NCBI RefSeq assembly: GCF_000153105.1
Contig: NZ_CH672377.1
Coordinates: forward strand, 1,778,147 to 1,842,146
Origin: Blastopirellula marina DSM 3645
GTDB lineage: Bacteria; Planctomycetota; Planctomycetia; Pirellulales; Pirellulaceae
Direction of reading: 5' to 3'
Length of the DNA stretch: 64,000 nucleotides
Each line of letters begins with the position of its first letter. Within the stretch, counting starts at the first letter, position 1. Below, piece by piece: positions 57,656 through 64,000 of the stretch. The position numbers and the translations under genes are program-made. The notes below the pieces were generated by a model. The model ran no database searches. It had not been told where the DNA came from and saw nothing but the letters and a program-made list of their open reading frames with translations.

Positions 57656-57686
57656 AAAAAAAGCCTGCTCGGTTGGGAGCAGGCTT
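57656..57686 (-). terminator. Minus-strand terminator of the cytochrome c peroxidase gene
   Basis: A 10-bp perfect stem (57661-57670 with 57677-57686), loop GGTTGG, with As at 57656-57662 on the plus strand. Confidence 0.92.
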
Positions 57687-57718
57687 TGTCGTTGGTTTCG
57701 ATTTTCCGCCGCGGCGAA

Positions 57719-58957
57719 CTACTTCGGCAGTCGTTCGGTTTCGACCGCCGGAAATTCGCCGGTCAACGCTTCCATGAAGGCGACCAGGTCTTCTTTGTCT
57801 TGCTGAGTCAGGTCGAGCTTCTTCACTTTGTCGCTGAGGTAAGGATTCGGATGCCCCCCTTTGGCGTACCACTCGACCACTTCCATCAACGTCTTCTGGC
57901 TCCCGTCATGCATGTACGGGCCGGTCTGGGCGATGTTACGCAGCGTCGGCGTTTTGAAGGCGCCTTTGTCCTTCTCTTCCTTCGTCACTTCGTAACGGCC
58001 GAGATCGGGCTGCTCAGCGTCCATGCCGACGCCCAGGTTGTGATACTGCTCGTCGGTGAAGTTGGCGCCGGCGTGGCACGCGGTGCACTTTCCCTTTTCG
58101 CTGAAGAAGATCTCGCGACCACGGCGAGCCGATTCGGACATCGGCTTGGCGCCGGCGACGGCGGCTGCGTACTTCTTAAACAAATCGGGATCATCTTCTT
58201 CCAAGTACTCAATGTCTTCGCCCAACTGATTCTCGAAGTTGCGTTGCACTTCGTAGTAGTCATACGGAGCCGGCCCGGTGACGATGGCTCGTTCAAACGT
58301 GGCAAGCGCTTTACCGACGCTATCGATGGTGATCTTGTCTTCGCCGAAAATATTTTTGAACTGCAGCTTGTAGCCGGGAACTTCGTCCAGGCAAAGCACG
58401 CAAGCGTCATGCGTATGTCCCATCTCGATCGGATTGGCGATCGGACCAATCGCTTGATCTTCGAGCGTCGGTGCGCGACCATCCCAGAACTGCGGACCGC
58501 TGAGAATACGATTAAAGCTAACCGGCGAGTTGCGATTTCCTTGTTGGCCCAGCACGCCGACGCCAAATTGCGTTTCTTTCGCCCAGCCGCTGTCCGGGTG
58601 ATGGCAATCGGCGCAACTGATCGTTTGATCAATCGACAGTCGTTTGTCGAAGTAGAGTTGGCGCCCAAGTTCGATCTTGGCGCGGGTCATCGGATTCTTG
58701 TCGAGTCCGGTGATGTTGCCGGCTTGGGCGGCGATGCCGTAGGGGAGCTCCACTTCCAGCGGCTCATGATTGGCCGGATCGGCAAGCCATTTTTTCAGCG
58801 TTTCGACTTCGATTGGGCCTTCGCCCGGAATGCCGGCGGTCAGCGCCGGATCGCCCAATGTCACTTTGTTGGATTTCGCGGCGGGTTCCTCGGCAAACAG
58901 GCCGGCGCCGTACGCGACGAGCGCGATCAGCAGAGCGCTCGATAGATGGCGTTTCAT
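57719..58957 (-). CDS. Di-heme cytochrome c peroxidase (CcpA/MauG family)
   Basis: 412 residues from ATG 58957 (AGGAGA upstream; a start seven codons earlier was rejected). The signal peptide is about 1-22. Two c-type heme motifs, CADCH (115-119) and CTACH (291-295), define the two cytochrome domains. Conserved surroundings include LYFDKRLSIDQTISCADCH, NRNSPVSFN, FWDGRAPTLEDQA, KFKTPTLRNIAQTGPYMHDG-type (here AFKTPTLRNI, GPYMHDGSQKTL). It reduces H2O2 to water in the periplasm with electrons from small c-type cytochromes. An insertion of about 20 residues with DACVLCLDE (about 190) is unusual. It lies downstream of the peroxiredoxin gene, separated by a terminator. Confidence 0.95.
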   Translation of the reverse strand: MKRHLSSALLIALVAYGAGLFAEEPAAKSNKVTLGDPALTAGIPGEGPIEVETLKKWLADPANHEPLEVELPYGIAAQAGNITGLDKNPMTRAKIELGRQLYFDKRLSIDQTISCADCHHPDSGWAKETQFGVGVLGQQGNRNSPVSFNRILSGPQFWDGRAPTLEDQAIGPIANPIEMGHTHDACVLCLDEVPGYKLQFKNIFGEDKITIDSVGKALATFERAIVTGPAPYDYYEVQRNFENQLGEDIEYLEEDDPDLFKKYAAAVAGAKPMSESARRGREIFFSEKGKCTACHAGANFTDEQYHNLGVGMDAEQPDLGRYEVTKEEKDKGAFKTPTLRNIAQTGPYMHDGSQKTLMEVVEWYAKGGHPNPYLSDKVKKLDLTQQDKEDLVAFMEALTGEFPAVETERLPK

Positions 58958-59045
58958 CGATGTTCTCCTAGGCAGCAAAGATAGGTCAGGTGGGGAGGGA
59001 TTTTCGGAATATTCGTTCGCGATAAGTCGCTACTAGGATATAGGT

Positions 59046-59081
59046 AAAAAAAGGCGTCGGAGCAAATGCCGACGCCTTTTT
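59046..59081. terminator. Terminator between peroxiredoxin and cytochrome c peroxidase genes
   Basis: A 12-bp stem (59049-59060 with 59069-59080) has a flanking A-run (from 59046) and T-run (to 59081), so it can work in both directions. On the minus strand it ends the peroxiredoxin transcript, so the peroxidase gene has its own promoter in the roughly 90 bases that follow. Confidence 0.9.
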
Positions 59082-59139
59082 CGTGGTTCATCCGTGACCG
59101 TTACGTCGAATCGACCGCGATTGGCGCGGTGCGACCGAT

Positions 59140-59733
59140 CTAGCCGGCGTATTCGGCGCCAAAGAATTCTTTCGAATCGCTCGGCGTCGGTTTGATCGTA
59201 CGGGAGCCTTCTTTCCAGTTGGCCGGGCAAACTTCGCCGTTCACTTCGTGGAACTGGAGCGCTTTGACCATGCGCAGCGCTTCGTCAACGCTTCGGCCCA
59301 GCGGCAGATCGTTGACCACTTGGTGACGAACGACACCCTTGGTGTCAATCAGGAACAAGCCGCGAAGCGCGATGCCGCCTGGCAGCAGCACGTCGTACTT
59401 GGTCGCGATGCTCTTATCGAGGTCAGCGATCAGCGGGTACTGGATGTCGCCGATACCACCGTCGCCGCGGGGAGTGTTGCGCCAAGCCAGATGCGAGAAG
59501 TGGCTATCGATCGAGCAGCCCAAGACCTGCACGCCGAGCGCTTTGAAATCTTCGATGCGATCCGAGAACGCGATGATCTCGGTCGGGCAAACGAAGGTGA
59601 AGTCGAGCGGGTAGAAGAACAACAGGACGTACTGTCCTTTGTAGTCCGACAGGCTGACGTCTTTGAATTCGCCGGTTTCTGTAACCGCAGTGGCGGTGAA
59701 ATCAGGCGCTTCCTTCGTAACCAATACGCTCAT
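59140..59733 (-). CDS. Typical 2-Cys peroxiredoxin (AhpC/Prx1 type)
   Basis: 197 residues from ATG 59733. The peroxidatic Cys49 lies in [12 protein letters not shown] and the resolving Cys169 in GEVCPANW. The catalytic Pro42/Thr46-type residues are in the P-x3-T-x2-C motif (PLDFTFVC). [20 protein letters not shown] and [35 protein letters not shown] match the Prx1 group that detoxifies peroxides with thioredoxin-type reductants. It is cytoplasmic. The in-frame upstream extension (62 codons) lacks any peroxiredoxin-like sequence and was rejected. Together with the neighbouring cytochrome c peroxidase it covers peroxide detoxification in two compartments. Confidence 0.97.
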   Translation of the reverse strand: MSVLVTKEAPDFTATAVTETGEFKDVSLSDYKGQYVLLFFYPLDFTFVCPTEIIAFSDRIEDFKALGVQVLGCSIDSHFSHLAWRNTPRGDGGIGDIQYPLIADLDKSIATKYDVLLPGGIALRGLFLIDTKGVVRHQVVNDLPLGRSVDEALRMVKALQFHEVNGEVCPANWKEGSRTIKPTPSDSKEFFGAEYAG

Positions 59734-59918
59734 GGGTCTTGTCTCCGTTTCCGAAACTCTGCTTATCGCGGGAACCTGCTCGCTACGTCGAGACTGGATA
59801 GGCTCACAAATATTCTCTACTATCATGACGCTTCGCGGACCCATCCGGCAAGTGCCGAAAGGGTAATGCCTGCAATAACTTTTGGTTATAGCAAGGCGTT
59901 CGGTTCGATGGCGAACCA

Positions 59919-59959
59919 TAAAAAACGCCGCACTGGCGAATATCTTCGCAAGGCGGCGT
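59919..59959 (-). terminator. Minus-strand terminator of the DUF1501 gene
   Basis: A 7-bp stem (59925-59931 with 59953-59959) has As at 59919-59925 on the plus strand; the loop is 21 bases. Confidence 0.75.
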
Positions 59960-59987
59960 CAAAAGGAATCGTGAGATTTTGCGAGTG

Positions 59988-61304
59988 TTAGCTGAACAGT
60001 TCGGCAATCGGTCGCCCGCCGTCGGAAATCGGCACTGGGCGATCGCCGGCGTACAGTTCTTCGTGCGGGTTGATCCCCATCGTCTGGAAGATCGTCGCAA
60101 ACAGATCGGGCACCGAGACGCGGCGATCGAGCGCTTTCATCGCCAACTCGTCGGTCTCGCCGATCGCTTTGCCGGTTTGCAGTCCGCCGCCGGCCAGCAC
60201 GACCGTGAACGCGCCGCCGTGGTGACCACGTCCGCCGCCGCCGTCAAATTGGGCGGGTCGTCCAAACTCGGACGAGATCACAATCAACGTTTTGTCGAGC
60301 AGCTTTTTCTCTTCCAGGTCGGTCACCAAGGTCGCGATCGCGCCGTCTAACTCTTGAATCAACAAGTGCTGATTCAATTGACCTTCGTTGTGCGTATCCC
60401 AACCGGTGCCGTTGACGAAATTCAGGTTGTGCGACACTTCGATAAAGCGGACGCCGCGTTCGACCAGGCGTCGCGACAACAAGCAGCGTTGACCGAACTC
60501 GCCGCCGTATTTGTTTCGTAGGTCATCCGGCTCATTGTCCAGATCAAACGCCTTCATGAACTCAGGGCCCGAAAGACGCAGCGCGGCCTTGCCTGCTTCG
60601 GCGTAGTCTTCGATCAGTTGCTTCTCTTCCGCTTTGGTCAGATAACGATCGCGCAGTTTGCCCAACACGCTCTCGCGACGCGCGGCGCGCTGGTCCGAGA
60701 CATGCGGCATGCGGGCCAAGCCGTTCGGGCCTTGCGCGGTGTCGGTCAAATAGACGTAACCGGCGCCGGCGCCCAGGAAACCGGGACCACGCGTCACGTT
60801 GGGATAACCGATCAACATGTAGGCGGGGGCGATGTCGCTCGCCGCGCCCCGTTGATAAGCGATCGCCGAACCGATCGACGGATAGACGATCGTGCCGGAT
60901 GTATCGCGACCGGTATGCATGCGGTTGGTGGCCGCCGCATGTTCGTCGATCACGTCATGGTGAACGGTGCGAATCGGATTGAATCGCTCCATCAGCGGCG
61001 CACAGCGCTTGAGGTGCTCGCACACTTGAAGACCGGGTACCGCCGTGTCGATTGCGTCGTAGTAGCTGCCAGCCTTTTTTAGCTTGGCGTCCCCTTTGGC
61101 CTTCGGATCCCACGTATCAATCTGAGCGGCGCCGCCGCCGAGCCAGACCATGATGCAATGTTCGGCCTTGCCCATCGGCACAACGGGATGCGGCTCTTTG
61201 CCTTCTTCGGCAAACAACGGCAAGCCGCCGGCCATCGCCATGGCGCCGGCCGCAGCGGCCGATTGCTTCAGAAAAGAACGACGATTGGTATGGTTACTGG
61301 ACAT
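59988..61304 (-). CDS. Tat-exported DUF1501 protein
   Basis: 438 residues. A twin-arginine signal, [21 protein letters not shown] (about 7-27), precedes the DUF1501 (sulfatase-fold-like) domain: [92 protein letters not shown] and [37 protein letters not shown] (noted in pieces from about 48 to 390). The fold resembles alkaline phosphatase/sulfatases. It follows a DUF1549/DUF1553 gene by 54 bp on the same strand; the pair is a standard planctomycete unit of unknown function. AAGGACG precedes the ATG. Confidence 0.94.
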   Translation of the reverse strand: MSSNHTNRRSFLKQSAAAAGAMAMAGGLPLFAEEGKEPHPVVPMGKAEHCIMVWLGGGAAQIDTWDPKAKGDAKLKKAGSYYDAIDTAVPGLQVCEHLKRCAPLMERFNPIRTVHHDVIDEHAAATNRMHTGRDTSGTIVYPSIGSAIAYQRGAASDIAPAYMLIGYPNVTRGPGFLGAGAGYVYLTDTAQGPNGLARMPHVSDQRAARRESVLGKLRDRYLTKAEEKQLIEDYAEAGKAALRLSGPEFMKAFDLDNEPDDLRNKYGGEFGQRCLLSRRLVERGVRFIEVSHNLNFVNGTGWDTHNEGQLNQHLLIQELDGAIATLVTDLEEKKLLDKTLIVISSEFGRPAQFDGGGGRGHHGGAFTVVLAGGGLQTGKAIGETDELAMKALDRRVSVPDLFATIFQTMGINPHEELYAGDRPVPISDGGRPIAELFS

Positions 61305-61358
61305 TGCGGTAGCGTCCTTGTCTTGATCGATAGGAAAGCAAAATGGGGGCAGCAGCGA

Positions 61359-64000
61359 CTACGGCAGAAAAACAAACTCGGGCGTATTCAGCAGCGCCCA
61401 CAGCCCATCTTCCATCCGCGTGCGCCACTCTGGGGTCAGTCGCTGCGTCGGCAAATCTCCATGACGCACGACCTGTTCTAGCTCTAGCACAATTTCGTTA
61501 GCGCGGGGATCCAAGTGGTTGGTCCAAGAGACCAATCCACGCGGCGGCGATTCACGTTTCACGATCGGAGCATCGACGCGACGCGTTTCAAATCCGGGCG
61601 AAAGCAGCTCGCGGAAGATCGCCAACTCTGCGGCGTCCGGCTCACGCGTCAGCACGCGCAGATAAAGGCGGCGCACCAACTCGTCCAGCTTGACATCTTC
61701 GAGCGCCATTGCCGTGAAGACGCTGTCGTCGCTCATCCGCGTGAAGCGTTCTCCTAGCTCGCCGTTGGCGAGAATCGCCGGTTGTAGGACGTTCGGTTCT
61801 TTGTCGCGCTCGGCGATCGGATTTTGCCGCGAACCGGTCCAGCCAAACGACTCCATCGTCACAATAAACGGAGCGGCGAACGGCAACGACAAGCTGGGGC
61901 GATCCCGTTCGTTCGAGAGGGAAACAAATTCCCAGGCTCGCGTCGGAACGCCAAAGTCAGTAGAGTTCTTCACATCACGTGAGCCGTCCAGGTCGATATT
62001 CAATGGCCCCACGTCGAGCGATTTCTCGCACGCTTGGAAGAGCGAGTCGACGATTTGCTCGGCCGTCATCCGGCGCGGCGCCGGACCAGCGAAGTTAAAT
62101 CCAAACGGCGATGGCTCGCTCGTCGCGCGTTGATAAGCGTCTGACGAGACGATCTGCCGGGTCAGATGCTTCAGGTCGTAGCCATTGGCGACAAAGTCGC
62201 GGGCCAGGTAGGCGAGCAGTTCCGGGTGCGACGGATCCGCGTTTTCCCAGTCGTCCAGCATTTCGACAAAGCCGCGTCCCATCAGTCGCTGCCAGACGCG
62301 ATTGACCATCACCTGAGCGAATCGCGTATTCTCCGGGGCCGTCATCAGCAGCGCCAGACGTTCGCGCGAGTCATCAGCGTCATTCAAGTAAGCGTCGTCC
62401 GGCTCGCTTTGCAGTTGCTCAAAGGCCCAGTGGGGCGAGATTTTTTCGCCTGCTTTCAAGACCGATTTTACGAGTCCCTCGCGTCCGCCGCCGGGAACGG
62501 TGCTCGACTTCGGCACGGCGATTTGACTGCGATTGAGCATCGCTCCCATGCCAAACAGATCGGCCTGGGCGATGTCGTGATATGGAGCGTCATGGCAGCG
62601 AGCACATTTCATCTGCACGCCGAGAAACGCTTGGCCCAGGACAAACGCTTTGGCCGCCATCGGCGAGTCGTTTTGCGAAGCCATCGCGAAACCGGCCGGA
62701 CCGCCGCCGCGAGAACTCCCTTCCATCATGACCAGTTCGGTCACCATCCGGTCGAGCGGCTTGTTGTCTTGAAACGCTTCATACAAGTACCAGCGGAAGG
62801 GGCCGGTGTTGTTGAGCGTCGGATTGATGATGTTGGGGTTCTCGGCTAGCGCATCTTGCCAATACGAAACCCAATGATCGGCCCAGCCGCTGTCGGCGAG
62901 CAAGTGATCAATCGCCCAGTCGCGACGCTGCGCGGCCGGTTGCTGCTCGTACTGGGCGATCAGCGTGGGCGAAGGGATGCGTCCGACGATGTCGAGCGAC
63001 AAGCGGCGGAGGAAGGCCAAATCGTCGATCTTCCCGGTCGGCGTCTCTTCGGCTTCGGCCAGGACAACATTCAAAAATCGGTCGATGTCGCCGCGAACCG
63101 CTTTCTGATAGAGAGGCGCCAAGTCTTCCAACGATGGAACTTCGATCGGAGCTTGGCTGGCGATATGCTGTTTCGCATGCGCGTGACGCTTGTCCCAATA
63201 CGGTTTCGCTTCATCCACTTCGGCGCGGCGCAGACGATCGAGTTCGCGATACATCAGCCGCTGATCGGCGGCGAAGGGAACCCATGCTTCGTCGGTGATC
63301 GCAATTTGCATCTCGTCACGCGGCGAAAGAAGATGGAAGTCTCCCTCCGGCGTCGCGACGCTGACCGACGATTCGCCAAACGTTTGCCGACGATTTCCGC
63401 CGCCGATGATCATTTCATAGGCGACGATATGCTCTTGCCCGTCGCCGGTAATCGTAATCACTTTTTCTTGATCCCCGCGGGCCAGCGGGCGAATATTGGG
63501 CGCCAACGAACGATCCGGCTCGATTACCGTACCGTGAGCCGAACCGCTGATGTTGTGAAACGGGGTTTGCACCTGTAGTTCGCCATCGATATAGACGCGG
63601 GCCGAGTTTCGGGAGCGGACCAACAGGCGATGCTCTCCCGGCGGCAGAATAACGCGGCCGGCGGCGCGCAGCAGATAGGGACTGCTGCGATCGGCGCGAA
63701 CGGCGTCGCCGTTGTACTTTTGGCGAGCGTCCAAAAAGGCGAACGCCGGGATTTCGTAGGCTTCGACAAATCGAGGCTGTCGGAAGTCCCACGACTTGCG
63801 ATTGGGGATCCCTTCATACAGTTCGACCCGGACGGCGTCTTGCGGAAGCTGCGCGACATCGAAAGTCGGCTGCGGCGCTTCGTAGCGAAATCGCTTTTTG
63901 ATCGCGCTGGCCGAAAGGACATTGCGATACAGAGCGACTTCGTCGATCTGGCCGTGGAACGAACTGCCGGCCTGGCCGCCCATCGCCGATCCAATCCAAA
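61359..64000 (-). CDS. DUF1549/DUF1553 planctomycete cytochrome-like protein with LamG-like domain (5' end outside window)
   Basis: At least 880 residues are visible; the frame stays open through the window edge, so the true start lies beyond 64000. The in-frame ATG at 63983 is internal, because WIGSAMGGQAGSSFHGQIDEVALY there is the end of a LamG/concanavalin-like domain. A DUF1549 region follows (LAFLRRLSLDIVGRIPSPTL, WADHWVSYWQDAL). A heme-type CARCH motif lies in MKCARCHDAPYHDI. The DUF1553 region (VMVNRVWQRLMGRGFVEMLDDWENADPSHPELL, LTREPDAAELAIF) ends the protein. It is exported in relatives and always occurs with a DUF1501 partner, here the next gene. Confidence 0.93.
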   Translation of the reverse strand, partial: WIGSAMGGQAGSSFHGQIDEVALYRNVLSASAIKKRFRYEAPQPTFDVAQLPQDAVRVELYEGIPNRKSWDFRQPRFVEAYEIPAFAFLDARQKYNGDAVRADRSSPYLLRAAGRVILPPGEHRLLVRSRNSARVYIDGELQVQTPFHNISGSAHGTVIEPDRSLAPNIRPLARGDQEKVITITGDGQEHIVAYEMIIGGGNRRQTFGESSVSVATPEGDFHLLSPRDEMQIAITDEAWVPFAADQRLMYRELDRLRRAEVDEAKPYWDKRHAHAKQHIASQAPIEVPSLEDLAPLYQKAVRGDIDRFLNVVLAEAEETPTGKIDDLAFLRRLSLDIVGRIPSPTLIAQYEQQPAAQRRDWAIDHLLADSGWADHWVSYWQDALAENPNIINPTLNNTGPFRWYLYEAFQDNKPLDRMVTELVMMEGSSRGGGPAGFAMASQNDSPMAAKAFVLGQAFLGVQMKCARCHDAPYHDIAQADLFGMGAMLNRSQIAVPKSSTVPGGGREGLVKSVLKAGEKISPHWAFEQLQSEPDDAYLNDADDSRERLALLMTAPENTRFAQVMVNRVWQRLMGRGFVEMLDDWENADPSHPELLAYLARDFVANGYDLKHLTRQIVSSDAYQRATSEPSPFGFNFAGPAPRRMTAEQIVDSLFQACEKSLDVGPLNIDLDGSRDVKNSTDFGVPTRAWEFVSLSNERDRPSLSLPFAAPFIVTMESFGWTGSRQNPIAERDKEPNVLQPAILANGELGERFTRMSDDSVFTAMALEDVKLDELVRRLYLRVLTREPDAAELAIFRELLSPGFETRRVDAPIVKRESPPRGLVSWTNHLDPRANEIVLELEQVVRHGDLPTQRLTPEWRTRMEDGLWALLNTPEFVFLP

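Larger units (their letters stand above)
57065..57718. other. Intergenic: stacked hairpins and REP element copy 3
   Basis: 654 bases holding three minus-strand terminator-like hairpins (57084-57117, 57351-57398, 57656-57686) and one REP-type element (57434-57608). No protein gene is supported. The ~230-base interval between the first two hairpins could be the body of an untranslated RNA, but I recognise no known RNA family. Confidence 0.5.

Overview
The window looks like a chromosomal segment of a planctomycete of the Pirellulaceae type (Blastopirellula/Rhodopirellula-like). This rests on family content rather than a marker gene. It has two DUF1559 pseudopilin-like proteins (N-terminal [15 protein letters not shown]-terminal RHPGG...DG), each followed by a small transthyretin-like lipoprotein. 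It also has a Tat-exported DUF1501 protein next to a DUF1549/DUF1553 cytochrome-like protein, a ThuA-like protein, a DUF1570 metallopeptidase-like protein, membrane proteins ending in NP(Y/F)RSP, and many large secreted proteins of unknown function. There is no rRNA, CRISPR array, prophage or classical insertion sequence.

Layout. 1-6.7 kb: an oxidoreductase, a VOC protein, the first DUF1559/lipoprotein pair and two adjacent secreted Q/N-rich proteins, the second with an EF-hand-type loop and a duplicated domain. 7.2-10.8 kb: an intergenic repeat element, then a ferrous-iron uptake operon (feoA-feoA-feoB-Cys-rich membrane protein). 10.9-18.9 kb: a GYF/DUF4282 protein, an M3 oligopeptidase, three tandem paralogous membrane proteins with YcxB-like domains and a Gly/Asn-rich secreted protein. 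19.2-23.4 kb: a single-domain response regulator, a REP-associated (Y1/HUH) transposase between two copies of a ~176-bp palindrome-ended element, peptide deformylase and a DUF1570 protein. 23.9-30.1 kb: a tightly overlapping six-gene operon of VWA, secreted TPR, ExbB/TolQ, ExbD, ExbD and large TPR protein. This is the most coherent multi-gene candidate system here. 30.1-37.8 kb (minus strand): the second DUF1559/lipoprotein pair, ThuA-like, redoxin, a TadE-TadE-TadG/VWA trio and an NHL beta-propeller. 37.9-45.3 kb: a large SF2 helicase with a long insertion, a SecD-like lipoprotein, an FxLYD-type membrane protein, a second copy of the intergenic repeat and a secreted protein with 62-residue tandem repeats. 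45.4-52.6 kb: a pre-peptidase-type secreted protein and a 1516-residue protein joining a DPP-IV-type serine peptidase, carrying a VHL-beta-like insertion, to a DUF885 metallopeptidase. 52.6-57.1 kb: an NPCBM protein, an SPFH protein with triplicated N-terminal modules and a cluster of eight tRNA or tRNA-like genes, several unusual. 57.1-64 kb: a third copy of the REP element, di-heme cytochrome c peroxidase, 2-Cys peroxiredoxin, DUF1501 and DUF1549/DUF1553 (cut by the window end).

How the genes may work together. The feo genes import Fe(II). The ExbB/ExbD/VWA/TPR operon probably builds an energised envelope complex. The DUF1559/lipoprotein, TadE/G, DUF1501/DUF1553, NPCBM and giant peptidase genes serve the expanded cell surface and secreted degradation machinery typical of this phylum. 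The peroxidase and peroxiredoxin are adjacent peroxide-detoxifying genes with separate terminators. The REP-type elements, the GGTCC-rich intergenic repeats and the tRNA cluster are the non-genic structures that ordinary annotation would miss.
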